Assembly: GCF_002531825.1 (NCBI RefSeq)
Contig: NZ_NWSX01000013.1
Coordinates: 62,001-126,000, forward strand
From: Rhizobium sp. J15
GTDB lineage: Bacteria; Pseudomonadota; Alphaproteobacteria; Rhizobiales; Rhizobiaceae
DNA length: 64,000 bases
Reading direction: 5' to 3'
Part shown: piece by piece, positions 1 through 9,218 of the stretch
Numbering within the stretch: position 1 is the stretch's first letter
Layout of the letters: every line of letters begins with the position of its first letter
Translations under genes and position numbers: made by a program
The notes under the pieces: model-generated
Told to the model about the DNA's origin: nothing
Database searches by the model: none
What the model saw: only the letters and a program-made list of their open reading frames with translations

Positions 1-153
1 CTCGCGCTTGACGACGTCCATGCTGTTCAGCCAACGCTCGGCCTGGGCGTTGAAAGCGGTCTCGATCTCCTTGCGGACACCCTGGGCGGCACCGGCCGCA
101 TCGGTCATCAGCTTGGCGAACTCGTCCATGATGCGGTTCGTTCCGGTCGTCAT
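1..153 (-). CDS. ubiK: UbiK-type accessory factor, partial (C-terminus outside window)
   Basis: The first 51 codons of a minus-strand gene are present and the rest lies beyond the left edge. The start of the protein (MTTGTNRIMDEF, then a stretch rich in Ala, Gln and Glu) matches my recollection of the small coiled-coil BMFP/UbiK family in rhizobia, an accessory factor of ubiquinone biosynthesis that also has membrane-fusogenic activity in vitro. The ATG at 153 has a GGGAG ribosome binding site about 8 bases upstream. It is divergent from lgt, a neighbour order common in rhizobia as far as I recall. Confidence 0.75.
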   Translation of the reverse strand, partial: MTTGTNRIMDEFAKLMTDAAGAAQGVRKEIETAFNAQAERWLNSMDVVKRE

Positions 154-356
154 GGCGTTTTTCTCCCTTCGCATAAGGTGAATTCAGCCCTTCAGGGCCT
201 CGAAGATTGAGGTAGGGCTTCGCCACCCGCGATGCAAGCGCTTTGCGCGGGATAGCCTTCCGTAGAGCGTGCAGCGCAAGAGCGATCACGAACAATGCAC
301 TTGACCGTCGGGGATCGCGGCGGCATGTTCCGCCGATCTTAACGGATGGGAAAACC

Positions 357-1205
357 TTGCCGACAGCCGCCAATCTCCTTGCCATCATGCCTTTCCCTGA
401 CATCGATCCGATCGCCATTTCGATCGGCCCTCTGGCGATTCACTGGTACGGCCTGGCCTATGTCGCCGGCATCCTGCTCGGCTGGGCCTATGCGCGCCGC
501 ATCGCCGCCAATGACAGTCTCTGGCCCGGCAATCGTTCGCCGCTATCGAAGACGCAGCTCGACGACTTCATCGTCTGGGCGGCCCTCGGCGTCGTGCTCG
601 GCGGCCGTCTCGGCTATATCTTCTTCTACGACCTGTCCGCCGTCCTGCGCGATCCCGTGCGCGCGGTCGAGATCTGGAACGGCGGCATGTCCTTCCACGG
701 CGGACTGGCCGGCACGACGATCGCCATGATCATCTTTGCCCGCCGCCATGCCATTCCGATCTGGAGCCTGTTCGACATCGTCGCCGCCGTCGTTCCCTTC
801 GGTCTCTTCTTCGGCCGCATCGCCAATTTCATCAATGGCGAGCTCTGGGGCCGGTTGACCGACGTGCCCTGGGCCGTGGTCTTCCCGACCGGCGGTCCTT
901 TCGCCCGCCACCCGAGCCAGCTCTATGAGGCCGGCCTCGAAGGCATCGTCCTGCTGCTGGTGCTGGCTCTCTTCGTCTATGGCATGCGCGCGCTGAAGAG
1001 CCCCGGCTTCATCTCCGGCGTCTTCGTCTGCGGTTATGCGCTGTCGCGCATCTTCGTCGAGTTCTTCCGCGAGCCCGACGCCCAGCTCGGCTACCTCCTC
1101 GGCACCAGCTGGCTGACCATGGGCATGGTCCTCTCCTCGCCGATGATCCTGCTCGGCCTCTGGGCGATGCTCCGGGCCCGCCGCCAGGCTGCGTTGCAGC
1201 TGTGA
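357..1205 (+). CDS. lgt: Prolipoprotein diacylglyceryl transferase
   Basis: Lgt transfers a diacylglyceryl group from phosphatidylglycerol to the lipobox cysteine of prolipoproteins in the inner membrane. The protein shows several hydrophobic segments, the family signature [14 protein letters not shown], the HGGL motif and RHPSQLYEA. The start is uncertain: the reading frame is open from a TTG at 243, but family length favours the TTG at 357 (GGATGGG 8 bases upstream; 282 aa) or the ATG at 387 (272 aa, beginning MPFPDIDP). The next gene starts 20 bases after the stop, so they are probably cotranscribed. Confidence 0.93.
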   Translation: MPTAANLLAIMPFPDIDPIAISIGPLAIHWYGLAYVAGILLGWAYARRIAANDSLWPGNRSPLSKTQLDDFIVWAALGVVLGGRLGYIFFYDLSAVLRDPVRAVEIWNGGMSFHGGLAGTTIAMIIFARRHAIPIWSLFDIVAAVVPFGLFFGRIANFINGELWGRLTDVPWAVVFPTGGPFARHPSQLYEAGLEGIVLLLVLALFVYGMRALKSPGFISGVFVCGYALSRIFVEFFREPDAQLGYLLGTSWLTMGMVLSSPMILLGLWAMLRARRQAALQL

Positions 1206-1224
1206 CAACGGCAGGACGCGCGAC

Positions 1225-2325
1225 ATGACCACCGCTTTAGGCGAAAAGATCAAGGCGATCATCCAGGCCAACGGCCCGATCAGCGTCACCGATTATTTCT
1301 CGCTCTGCCTCGCCGATCCCGAACACGGCTATTACCGCACCCGCGAGCCCTTCGGCCGCTCCGGCGATTTCGTCACCGCGCCCGAGGTCAACCAGATCTT
1401 CGGCGAGATGATCGGCGTCTTCATCGTCCATGCCTGGCAGCGCCACGGCACGCCGGCCGGCGTGCGCCTCATCGAGATCGGCCCCGGCCGCGGCACGATG
1501 ATGGCGGATATGCTGCGTGTCATCGCCCGCATCGCTCCGCCGCTTTTCGATACGATGAGCGTGCATCTCGTCGAAACCAGCGAGCGCCTGCGCGACGTGC
1601 AGAGCCAGACACTCGAATCCTACGGCGAAAAGATCGCCTGGCACGACGGCTTCGATGAAGTGCCGCCGGGCTTCACCCTGATTGCCGCCAACGAGCTGTT
1701 CGACGCGATCCCGATCCGCCAGTTCGTCCGTACGCAGACCGGCTTCCGCGAGCGCATGGTCGGGCTCGATGCCGATGGCGAGTTGACCTTCGCCGCCGGC
1801 GTCGCCGGCCTCGATCCCGCGCTGCTGCCCGAACCGGTGCAAAACCTGCCGCTCGGCACGCTCTTCGAAATTTCGCCCGCCCGCCAGGCGGTGATGATGG
1901 CGATCTGCGAGAGGCTGCGCGCCTTCGGCGGCACGGCGCTGGCGATCGATTACGGCCATCTCGTCACCGGCTTCGGCGATACGCTGCAGGCGGTGCGCAT
2001 GCATGAATTCGACCCGCCGCTCGCCCATCCCGGCGAAGCCGACCTGACGAGCCATGTCGATTTCCAGCAGCTCGCAGAAACGGCGCTCGCAGCCGGCCTC
2101 CACCTGAACGGCGCCCTGCACCAGGGCGATTTTCTGACCGGCCTCGGCATCCTCGAACGGGCCGCCGCACTCGGCCGCGACCGCGAGCCGCAGACCCAGC
2201 AGGTCATCCAGACGGCGGTCGACCGGCTTGCCGGCGCCGGCGAAGGCCGGATGGGAGAACTCTTCAAGGCGATGGCGGTCTCTCACCCCGCCGTCGATCT
2301 CATGCCCTTTCGTCCGGTGGATTGA
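1225..2325 (+). CDS. MidA/NDUFAF7-like SAM-dependent methyltransferase
   Basis: A 366-residue class I methyltransferase of the COG1565 type (Methyltransf_28). The SAM-binding glycine-rich motif EIGPGRG is at residues 84-90, and the family motif GDFVTAPE lies at about 48-55. The eukaryotic homologue NDUFAF7/MidA methylates an arginine of complex I subunit NDUFS2; whether the bacterial protein does the same is inference. It follows lgt by 20 bases and precedes pgeF on the same strand, an arrangement I recall from other Rhizobiales. Confidence 0.85.
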   Translation: MTTALGEKIKAIIQANGPISVTDYFSLCLADPEHGYYRTREPFGRSGDFVTAPEVNQIFGEMIGVFIVHAWQRHGTPAGVRLIEIGPGRGTMMADMLRVIARIAPPLFDTMSVHLVETSERLRDVQSQTLESYGEKIAWHDGFDEVPPGFTLIAANELFDAIPIRQFVRTQTGFRERMVGLDADGELTFAAGVAGLDPALLPEPVQNLPLGTLFEISPARQAVMMAICERLRAFGGTALAIDYGHLVTGFGDTLQAVRMHEFDPPLAHPGEADLTSHVDFQQLAETALAAGLHLNGALHQGDFLTGLGILERAAALGRDREPQTQQVIQTAVDRLAGAGEGRMGELFKAMAVSHPAVDLMPFRPVD

Positions 2326-2436
2326 CAGGGCGCACGCGGCTGGGCCAACATCCGCGCGAAGCAGCAACTTGACGCGCGCCGCCGATGCGATGCGCGCGGG
2401 ATAATACAAACCCCTTTGAAAACCCCGGAATCACAG

Positions 2437-3231
2437 ATGCAGGACGCGGCCTCTCCCGCACCGATCGAAAGCGCGCTGCTGAACGAAGCGACGGGCAACA
2501 CGATCCGCCACGGTTACTTCACCCGCGCCGGCGGCGTTTCCGAAGGGATCTATCGCGGCCTCAATGTCGGCCTCGGCTCCAGCGACGAGCGCGGCAATGT
2601 CATGGAAAATCGCCGCCGCGTCGCCGCCTGGTTCGGCCTGCCGCTGGAGCGGCTGGCGACCGTGCATCAGGTCCATTCTCCCGATGTCGTGACGATCGGT
2701 GCCGATTACGACGGCGCCCGCCCCGAGGCGGATGCGATGGTCACGGCCACCCCGGGCATCGTGCTCGGCGTGCTCGCCGCCGATTGCGGACCGATCCTTT
2801 TTGCCGATCCGGGCAATCGCGTCATCGGCGCCGCCCATGCCGGCTGGAAAGGCGCGCTGACCGGCGTGCTCGAAAATACCGTCGCCGCCATGGAAGCGCT
2901 GGGCGCCGAGCGCGGCAATATCGTTGCCTGCCTCGGCCCATCGATCAGCCAGGCGAGTTACGAGGTCGGCCCGGAATTCGTCGAACGCTTCGTCGCCGAG
3001 AACCCGGATTACCAGCGCTTCTTCGCGCCTTCGGCAACGCCCGGCCACGCCATGTTCGATCTGCCGGCGCTGACCGTCGAGCGGTTGAGGCAGGCCGGCG
3101 TGCGCGCCGAGAGCCTCGGCCTCTGCACCTATCCGGATAGCGAACGCTTCTTTTCCTATCGCCGGACGACGCATCGCAAAGAGCCGGATTACGGCCGCCA
3201 GATTTCAGCGATATCAATCAGGGAGATTTGA
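2437..3231 (+). CDS. pgeF: Peptidoglycan editing factor PgeF (multicopper oxidase-like, YfiH family)
   Basis: A 264-residue protein of the YfiH/laccase-domain family, known in E. coli to remove wrongly incorporated amino acids from peptidoglycan precursors. The three metal ligands of the family are present: His80 (VHQVHS), Cys117 (ADCGP) and His134 (AAHAGWKG). The ATG at 2437 is preferred to the TTG at 2416 because a GGAA sits about 7 bases before it and the family usually begins near here. Its TGA (3229-3231) ends 5 bases before the next ATG, so the next gene is probably translated from the same message. Confidence 0.9.
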   Translation: MQDAASPAPIESALLNEATGNTIRHGYFTRAGGVSEGIYRGLNVGLGSSDERGNVMENRRRVAAWFGLPLERLATVHQVHSPDVVTIGADYDGARPEADAMVTATPGIVLGVLAADCGPILFADPGNRVIGAAHAGWKGALTGVLENTVAAMEALGAERGNIVACLGPSISQASYEVGPEFVERFVAENPDYQRFFAPSATPGHAMFDLPALTVERLRQAGVRAESLGLCTYPDSERFFSYRRTTHRKEPDYGRQISAISIREI

Positions 3232-3236
3232 GCAGA

Positions 3237-4388
3237 ATGGCATTGCACTTCGAAAAGGCCGAGTACGCAAGCCGGCTTGCCCGCCTCACCGAGAAGATGA
3301 AGGAAGAAAAGCTCGACGCCCTGCTGCTCTTCGCCCAGGAAAGCATGTACTGGCTGACCGGCTACGACACCTTCGGCTACTGCTTCTTCCAGACTTTGAT
3401 CGTCAAGAGCGACGGCACCATGGCGCTGATCACCCGCTCGGCCGATCTTCGCCAGGCCAAGCACACCTCGATCCTCGACGACGTCCACATCTGGGTCGAC
3501 AGGGTCAACGCCGATCCGACGCTCGACCTGAAGAACCTGCTGGTCGACATGGACCTGCTCGGCGCCCGCATCGGCGTCGAATATGACACGCACGGCATGA
3601 CCGGCCGCGTTGCCCGCCTGCTCGACGCGCAGCTGACCACCTTCGGCCAGATCGTCGATGCGTCCTACCTCGTCAGCCGGCTGCGGCTCGTCAAGAGCCC
3701 GACGGAGATCGCCTATGTCGAGCGCGCCGCCGCTCTCGCCGACGATGCGCTCGATGCCGCGCTGCGGCTGACGAAGCCCGGCGCCGACGAGGCCGATATC
3801 CTCGCCGCCATGCAGGGCGCGATCTTTTCCGGCGGCGGCGACTATCCCGCCAACGAGTTCATCATCGGCTCCGCTGCCGACGCCCTGCTCTGCCGCTACA
3901 AGGCCGGCCGCCGCAAGCTCGACGCCAACGACCAGCTGACGCTCGAATGGGCTGGCGCTTACGCGCATTACCACGCCGCCATGATGCGCACGATCGTCAT
4001 CGGCGAGCCGAAGCAGCGCCATCGCGAACTCTACAATGCCTGCCGCGAAACCATCGAGGCGATCGAGACCGTGCTGAAGCCCGGCCATACGTTCGGCGAC
4101 GTGTTCGACATGCATGCCCGCATCATGGACGAGCGCGGCCTCGCCCGCCACCGGCTGAACGCCTGCGGTTACTCGCTCGGCGCCCGCTTCTCCCCCTCCT
4201 GGATGGAGCATCAGATGTTCCACGTCGGCAATCCGCAGCCGATCGAGCCGAACATGTCGCTCTTCGTGCACATGATCATCGCCGATTCCGACACGGGCAC
4301 GGCCATGACGCTCGGCCAGACCTATCTGACGACGGCTGATGCGCCGCAGACACTGTCGCGCCATCCGCTCGATTTCATCGGCCTCTGA
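3237..4388 (+). CDS. M24-fold (pita-bread) hydrolase lacking the metal ligands, DoeA/creatinase-like
   Basis: A 383-residue protein with the creatinase N-domain and an M24 C-domain. The five metal ligands of true methionyl/Xaa-Pro peptidases are replaced: Glu237 and Ala248 stand where two Asp are expected, Tyr312 for the His, His345 for the first Glu and Gly360 for the second. The context GGDYPA, WAGAYAHYH and GYSLGARF resembles ectoine hydrolase DoeA and creatinase, metal-independent C-N hydrolases of the same fold. Automatic annotation as Xaa-Pro aminopeptidase would probably be wrong. The substrate is unknown and no other ectoine genes are near. Start ATG 3237 has GGGAG 11 bases upstream; the TTG at 3228 is too close to it. 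Confidence 0.8.
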   Translation: MALHFEKAEYASRLARLTEKMKEEKLDALLLFAQESMYWLTGYDTFGYCFFQTLIVKSDGTMALITRSADLRQAKHTSILDDVHIWVDRVNADPTLDLKNLLVDMDLLGARIGVEYDTHGMTGRVARLLDAQLTTFGQIVDASYLVSRLRLVKSPTEIAYVERAAALADDALDAALRLTKPGADEADILAAMQGAIFSGGGDYPANEFIIGSAADALLCRYKAGRRKLDANDQLTLEWAGAYAHYHAAMMRTIVIGEPKQRHRELYNACRETIEAIETVLKPGHTFGDVFDMHARIMDERGLARHRLNACGYSLGARFSPSWMEHQMFHVGNPQPIEPNMSLFVHMIIADSDTGTAMTLGQTYLTTADAPQTLSRHPLDFIGL

Positions 4389-4423
4389 AGCCCGGTGAGA
4401 ATCCGGAATTGACAGAGGACCAT

Positions 4424-4449
4424 CCCCGCCCGCATAAATTCGGGCGGGG
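4424..4449. terminator. Perfect 9-bp inverted repeat, terminator-like hairpin
   Basis: CCCCGCCCG (4424-4432) and CGGGCGGGG (4441-4449) pair perfectly around an 8-base loop between the M24-fold gene and the lipoprotein gene. No T-run follows, so it may be a Rho-assisted stop or an RNA-stabilising hairpin. Confidence 0.45.
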
Positions 4450-4481
4450 CTGACGTGAATATGGGAAGGACGGACCAAGGG

Positions 4482-5294
4482 ATGACGCGAGCTGCGATTG
4501 TGCCCACGCTCCTCTTCGTCATGGCTCAGCTGACCGCCTGCAACACGACCGATGCGCTGACACCGCAGGTCGATATCGGCGATTCCTCGGGACCGGCAAC
4601 GTCGAGCCCGGTGACGCAGAGCGAGGCCGAGGGTCTGGCCGGTACCCGCCAGCCGGCATTCGCCGCGAATACGCAGCAGAGCGGCTATCACCCAGCCTAC
4701 GACCAAACGCAGCGGACCTACCGGCCCGGTTCCGGCGCGCCTCCAACGACGATGCAGGAGCAGGCCGACGCCTTGTCGAGGAGCGGCTCCTCACCAGCCG
4801 CCTCCACCCCGATCGAGGGACAATCGCTGCCGCCACCGGCAAGCGGCGGCGAGCCCGCCGCTCCGCCGGCCGAGCCGCAGCAGCCGCGGCAGACCGCCGC
4901 CCTCGATCCCGGGGTTTCGTCCGCCCGCGGCAACACCGTCCGCTTCCTGCCGATCATCGGCGCGCCGGTTCAGGCGGTGACCCCGCTTTCGCGCCAGCTT
5001 GGCGCCGAGGCGCGCTCGCATGGGCTTTCCATCAAGAGCTCGAACGACGCCAGCAGCGACTATATCCTCAAAGGCTATCTCTCCGCCTTCAGCGATGACG
5101 GCAAGGTCACCGTCGTCTATGTCTGGGACATTCTCGACAATGGCGGCGCCCGGCTGCACCGCATCCAGGGACAGGAAAGCGTGCCGACGGCCGCGGCCGA
5201 CCCCTGGGCGGGCGTCCCGGCCTCGATGATGCAGCAGATCGGCTCGAAAACCATCGCGGAATTCACCTCCTGGCGGCAGACTCAGGGCGGTTAG
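4482..5294 (+). CDS. Putative lipoprotein of unknown function
   Basis: A 270-residue protein starting MTRAAIVPTLLFVMAQLTAC, a short signal peptide ending in a lipobox with Cys20. Residues about 85-150 are rich in Pro, Ala, Ser and Gln and probably disordered. The last 120 residues look folded (YILKGYLSAF, VVYVWDILD) and resemble proteins in rhizobial cell-envelope annotation, but I cannot name the domain. The ATG at 4482 follows AAGGACGG; the upstream GTG at 4455 would spoil the signal peptide. No signs of transfer. Confidence 0.75.
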   Translation: MTRAAIVPTLLFVMAQLTACNTTDALTPQVDIGDSSGPATSSPVTQSEAEGLAGTRQPAFAANTQQSGYHPAYDQTQRTYRPGSGAPPTTMQEQADALSRSGSSPAASTPIEGQSLPPPASGGEPAAPPAEPQQPRQTAALDPGVSSARGNTVRFLPIIGAPVQAVTPLSRQLGAEARSHGLSIKSSNDASSDYILKGYLSAFSDDGKVTVVYVWDILDNGGARLHRIQGQESVPTAAADPWAGVPASMMQQIGSKTIAEFTSWRQTQGG

Positions 5295-5326
5295 TCACAA
5301 ACTTTTTGCAAATATGAAAGTCTGCC

Positions 5327-5354
5327 CTTGCATTCACGGGGAAGCTGACTAAAA
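5327..5354 (+). promoter_or_regulatory. Candidate promoter for prs
   Basis: CTTGCA (5327-5332) and CTAAAA (5349-5354) are separated by 16 bases and resemble the rhizobial sigma-70 pattern CTTGAC-N17-CTATAT. The spot is 35 bases upstream of the prs start. The match is moderate. Confidence 0.35.
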
Positions 5355-5388
5355 AGCGCGGCTATCAGCGCATAACAGGCGGACCAAC

Positions 5389-6321
5389 ATGAAGGTTTTC
5401 GCAGGCAATTCGAACCGGCAACTCGCCGAAGCGATCTGCACCTATCTCAATGTTCCCTTGGGGAAAGCCAGTGTCCGAAGGTTTGCCGATCAGGAAATCT
5501 TCGTCGAGGTCCAGGAAAACGTTCGCGGCGAGGATGTTTTCCTCGTCCAGCCCACGTCCTTTCCTGCCAATGACCATCTGATGGAACTGCTGATCATGAT
5601 CGACGCCATGCGCCGATCCTCAGCCCGCCGCATCACGGCCGTGCTTCCTTATTTCGGTTATGCCCGTCAGGATCGCCGCGCCTCCGGCCGCACCCCGATC
5701 TCGGCCAAGCTGGTTGCAAACCTCATCACCGAAGCCGGCGCCGACCGCGTCATGACGCTCGATCTCCATGCCGGGCAGATCCAGGGCTTCTTCGATATCC
5801 CCACAGATAATCTCTACGCGCTGCCGGTCCTGACGCGCGACATCAAGAGCCACTATGACCTCAGCAACGTCATGGTCGTCTCGCCCGATGTCGGCGGCGT
5901 CGTTCGCGCCCGTGCGCTTGCCAAGCGGCTCGACTGTCTTCTGTCGATCGTCGACAAGCGTCGCGATCGGCCGGGTGAATCCGAAGTCATGAACATCATC
6001 GGCGACGTCACCGGCAAGGACTGTCTGCTGATCGACGATATCGTCGATTCCGGCGGCACGCTCTGCAACGCGGCCGATGCGCTGCTCGCCCAGGGCGCTT
6101 CCAGCGTCACCGCCTACATCACCCACGGCGTGCTTTCCGGCGGCGCCGTCACCCGCGTCACCTCGTCCAAGCTGCGCGAGCTCGTTATCACCGACTCGAT
6201 CCAGCCGACGACGGCCGTGCAGTCCGCCCATAATATCCGCGTCGTGACGACCGCCCCGCTGATCGGCGAAGCCATCAGCCGCACGAGCCAGGAAGAATCC
6301 GTCTCCAGCCTCTTCGACTGA
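5389..6321 (+). CDS. prs: Ribose-phosphate pyrophosphokinase
   Basis: PRPP synthetase, 310 aa, makes phosphoribosyl pyrophosphate from ribose 5-phosphate and ATP for nucleotide, His and Trp synthesis in the cytosol. The protein contains the class I PRPP synthetase signature [14 protein letters not shown] and the PRPP-binding loop [13 protein letters not shown]. Length is that of the family. The ATG has AGGCGGACC directly upstream. A strong terminator follows, so it seems to be a single-gene unit. Confidence 0.97.
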   Translation: MKVFAGNSNRQLAEAICTYLNVPLGKASVRRFADQEIFVEVQENVRGEDVFLVQPTSFPANDHLMELLIMIDAMRRSSARRITAVLPYFGYARQDRRASGRTPISAKLVANLITEAGADRVMTLDLHAGQIQGFFDIPTDNLYALPVLTRDIKSHYDLSNVMVVSPDVGGVVRARALAKRLDCLLSIVDKRRDRPGESEVMNIIGDVTGKDCLLIDDIVDSGGTLCNAADALLAQGASSVTAYITHGVLSGGAVTRVTSSKLRELVITDSIQPTTAVQSAHNIRVVTTAPLIGEAISRTSQEESVSSLFD

Positions 6322-6351
6322 TAAGGCCTGGCCGACACGCAATTTCCAATG

Positions 6352-6385
6352 AAAAGCCGTCCGCATGATATGCGGACGGCTTTTT
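6352..6385 (+). terminator. Rho-independent terminator of prs
   Basis: A 15-bp perfect stem (6352-6366 with 6370-6384) with a 3-base loop, ending in five T. It lies 30 bases after the prs stop. The A-rich left side could also serve transcription from the minus strand. Confidence 0.85.
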
Positions 6386-6404
6386 CAATTGCGATATTCT
6401 CGGC

Positions 6405-6539
6405 TCAGCGGCTGAAAACGGTCTTCTGCTGTTGATCGACGAGATTGTCGATGAACCAGTTCGGATAGACCGGCGCCGGCTTGGTCGCAGCGTCGAGCGC
6501 TGCAAGTTCGCCCTCGGTCGACGATGCGGCGATCGACAC
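6405..6539 (-). CDS. Possible small ORF of 44 codons downstream of the secreted-protein gene
   Basis: On the minus strand after the stop at 6591, the same frame stays open and codes plausibly from a GTG at 6539 to TGA at 6405. The predicted C-terminus includes VYPNWFIDNLVDQQQK, which does not look random. There is no convincing ribosome binding site and no known family. It could also be a remnant of a longer C-terminus of the upstream gene cut off by the TAA at 6591. It fills most of the 200 bases between the two flanking genes. Confidence 0.3.
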   Translation of the reverse strand: MSIAASSTEGELAALDAATKPAPVYPNWFIDNLVDQQQKTVFSR

Positions 6540-6590
6540 TACCGAACGCCGCTTCGACGCCGCGCGAAGCTCTATAACCGTCCGGCAGGA

Positions 6591-8054
6591 TTACGGCTGC
6601 GGATCCGCTTCCTTGACCACCTGACCGTTGACGGAAATGGCGCCGTCGCGGCCGATGCTGATGTCCCAGCGCGAGCGGCCGTCCGGATCGGTCTTGGCGA
6701 AACCCTTCACCATCATGATGCCGAAGGAGACCTGGTTGAGGTCGGGATCGGTCTTGGCAAGCTCCTGAACCGCGGCGATCGTCTTGTCGAGATCGCGCGC
6801 AAGGATCGTCGCCTCCATCGAATAGTCCTTCTCGGTATCGACCCGGCCTTCGATCTTGCCCGTCACATCGACGTCGTAGACGCCTGACTTGGCGCTGATC
6901 TTCGGAAACTCCACCGTAAGCAGGCCGTCGCGGAAGAGCTTCTTGCCCATCTCCTCGCCGGTCTTTTCAGGCGCCTTATCGTTGAAATCAAATGTCATGA
7001 GGGCGTCGCCGAGGCTGGCGAAATCCAGATTGGGGAGAGCAAGCTGGAAATCGAAGTCGGTCGGCATGAAGGTGGCGTAGTTTGCCGGCATCAGCGGGGT
7101 GTCGAGGCTGATCTCCTGCGCATTGAAACCGAAGCCGAAACGTACGGCATCGCTCGGTCCGTCGATGGCGAGATTGTAGCCGAATGCCTTGGCGCCGCCC
7201 TTGCCCATCTCGCTGCTGACGGTCAGATTGTTGACCCCGATCGTCTCGCTGAAGGAGGTCAGAAGCGGGAAGGCGTCCTTCACTATTCCCTTTATCTTGT
7301 CGCTCTCTTCCGGGCTCAATTGATCCTGGTCGAGATGATCGAGAACGAAGAAGACCATCTCGCGAATCTGCTTTGCCGGCAGGCCGTTCACCTTGGCCTC
7401 GACATCGACCGAGTCGGCACGGATTTCAACGGGCGGCGTCTGCAGCCCGGAAACCTGCTCGACGAAAGCCGACATCGAGGCGGTTCCGACAAAATCGACG
7501 CGTCCGTTGCCGCCCGGGCTATCCGCCGAACTCAGCTTCTGGTCCATGCTGGCGATGCTGGCATGGACCTCCTCGGTTTCGGATTTGCTCGATATCTTGA
7601 TGTCCTTGGCCGCGAAGGTGCCGGAGCGCAGATAGCTGATCGCCGGGTCGAAGACGCCGGTATAAACAAGCGAAGCGATGGAATAGGTGAAATCCGTCGG
7701 CTTCTGATCCGGGCCCTTGAAATGACCGGAGACGTTGAAGTTGTTGTCGCCTTCGATGTTCCAGAGCCCGCTGTCGAGAGGCGTGGCGAACATCGAGAAC
7801 GGCGTCAGCCCTTTGACCGTGAGCGTCGCCGGATCGGCTTTGGCAAGCAGCTTCGCCAGATCGTAGATGACCTCATAGCGCGTGCCGGCCGGATTGACGG
7901 TTATCAGGCCGCTCTTCGCCAATTCCTCCGGCAGCAGCTTCGTCAAAGTCTCCTTGACCGCATTGGCGCCGTCCTGGTTGATCTCCGCGCTTTCGGCCGT
8001 GGTGAAAAGGCAAAGGGCAAGCAAGCTCGTTGCCGTGACAAGTTTGAGACGCAT
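6591..8054 (-). CDS. Secreted DUF2125-like protein
   Basis: A 487-residue protein with a signal peptide (MRLKLVTATSLLALCLFTTAESA, probable cleavage after SA at 23). The rest has no membrane segment and is rich in beta-type repeats such as ISIGRDGAISVNGQV at the C-terminus, as in DUF2125 proteins of alphaproteobacteria; the family name is given from memory and is tentative. Function unknown, expected in the periplasm or outer envelope. It is convergent with prs and divergent from rplY. Confidence 0.7.
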   Translation of the reverse strand: MRLKLVTATSLLALCLFTTAESAEINQDGANAVKETLTKLLPEELAKSGLITVNPAGTRYEVIYDLAKLLAKADPATLTVKGLTPFSMFATPLDSGLWNIEGDNNFNVSGHFKGPDQKPTDFTYSIASLVYTGVFDPAISYLRSGTFAAKDIKISSKSETEEVHASIASMDQKLSSADSPGGNGRVDFVGTASMSAFVEQVSGLQTPPVEIRADSVDVEAKVNGLPAKQIREMVFFVLDHLDQDQLSPEESDKIKGIVKDAFPLLTSFSETIGVNNLTVSSEMGKGGAKAFGYNLAIDGPSDAVRFGFGFNAQEISLDTPLMPANYATFMPTDFDFQLALPNLDFASLGDALMTFDFNDKAPEKTGEEMGKKLFRDGLLTVEFPKISAKSGVYDVDVTGKIEGRVDTEKDYSMEATILARDLDKTIAAVQELAKTDPDLNQVSFGIMMVKGFAKTDPDGRSRWDISIGRDGAISVNGQVVKEADPQP

Positions 8055-8402
8055 AGTCTGTTTTTCTCCTCAGCCGCTTTTTTGATTGCGGCCATCCAAA
8101 GATGCGAAGCGCGCCGATGTCAAGCCAAGCAGCGGCAGCCATTGGCAATTTTGCCGCTTGACCGGACGTGGATTGCGAACGATTTCAATGAGGCTTGTCT
8201 TTTCGATTTGCCGCTCATGCGGCGGCGGAAGCGCCCCAAATCCGCAACTTGCGTTTCCGGGCGACTTATAATATAGGCCACCGGTCCGCGTAGACACCCT
8301 TGGAGGCAACGCGGATGAGGATGGGGAAACCCGCCTCCGGTTCGACGGAACAAGGCTTTTGCCAGCCGCCGGACTCTCCAAATAACCTCGAAAGGAATAG
8401 CC
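8055..8402 (+). promoter_or_regulatory. 348-base divergent region with rplY leader
   Basis: Between the secreted-protein gene and rplY. A consensus -10 box TATAAT occurs at 8267-8272; the best -35 candidates (AACTTG at 8246-8251 or TTGCGT at 8249-8254) have short spacing, so the promoter is only partly convincing. If used, it leaves a leader of about 120 bases containing GC-rich inverted segments. No gene was found here. Confidence 0.4.
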
Positions 8403-9011
8403 ATGAGCCAGGAAACTTACGAGCTCAAGGCCGAGGCGCGCGAACGGGTTGGTAAGGGGTCCGCCCGTGAACTTCGCCGCAACGGTTTGATCCCCGCTGT
8501 CATCTATGGTGACAAGCAGGCCCCCATTGCCATCGCTCTCAACACCAATGAGGTGACGAAGCGCATTCACGCCGGTGGCTTCATGACCACCGTGGCGACC
8601 ATCGAAGTCGACGGCAAGAAGTACAAGGTTTTGCCGAAGGACTACCAGCTCGATCCGGTCCGTGACTTCACCCTGCATGTCGATTTCCTGCGCGTCTCCG
8701 GCAACACCCAGGTGACCGTCGAAATCCCGGTTCACTTCATCAACGAAGCGAAGTCCCAGGGCCTCAAGGTCGGCGGCGTTCTGAACATCGTACGTCACTC
8801 GGTCGAAGTTCATTGCCCGGCCGATGCGATCCCGGAATTCTTCAACGTTGACCTCAGCGGCAAGAAGATCGGCGACAGCATCCACATTTCGGAAGTCACC
8901 CTGCCGAAGGGCGTTACGACGGTCATCGACCGCGACTTCACGATCGCCACCATCGTTGCTCCGGCTGCCGGCGTCGACGAGAGCGTCGCAGAAGGCGAAG
9001 CCGAAGCCTGA
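8403..9011 (+). CDS. rplY: 50S ribosomal protein L25, long (Ctc) form
   Basis: A 202-residue bL25 of the two-domain Ctc type: N-terminal 5S-rRNA-binding domain (about 1-95; motif [20 protein letters not shown] spans the start) and a C-terminal TL5-like beta domain ending in an acidic tail. Start ATG follows GAAAGGAATAGCC. In many alphaproteobacteria pth follows directly; here a two-gene insertion separates them. A strong terminator closes the gene. Confidence 0.96.
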   Translation: MSQETYELKAEARERVGKGSARELRRNGLIPAVIYGDKQAPIAIALNTNEVTKRIHAGGFMTTVATIEVDGKKYKVLPKDYQLDPVRDFTLHVDFLRVSGNTQVTVEIPVHFINEAKSQGLKVGGVLNIVRHSVEVHCPADAIPEFFNVDLSGKKIGDSIHISEVTLPKGVTTVIDRDFTIATIVAPAAGVDESVAEGEAEA

Positions 9012-9039
9012 TCGCTTCGACCAATTTGTAAAGCATACG

Positions 9040-9088
9040 GCCCGCCTTCCCGTGAACTAGCCCTAGTTCACTGGGAAGGCGGGCTTTT
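9040..9088 (+). terminator. Rho-independent terminator of rplY
   Basis: A long stem made of GCCCGCCTTCC and GTGAACTAG paired with CTAGTTCAC and GGAAGGCGGGC, loop of about four bases, ending in TTTT (9085-9088). Starts 29 bases after the rplY stop. Confidence 0.9.
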
Positions 9089-9218
9089 CGTTGCCCGGAA
9101 AGGTTGCCGTTTCAGCAACATTTAAGGAATTTGTGGAAGCATGCTCCGTCAGCTGTGAAGAAGCCCGCCCTGAAGCGAGACAGCAAATAGGGCCGGTCCT
9201 GGGGGAGTAGACGGAACC

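Noticed and set aside
2326..2436. TTGAC and GATAAT as a pgeF promoter
   Set aside because: The spacing is about 25 bases, too long for a sigma-70 promoter.
3189..4706. Minus-strand ORF opposite the M24-fold gene
   Set aside because: Antisense shadow.
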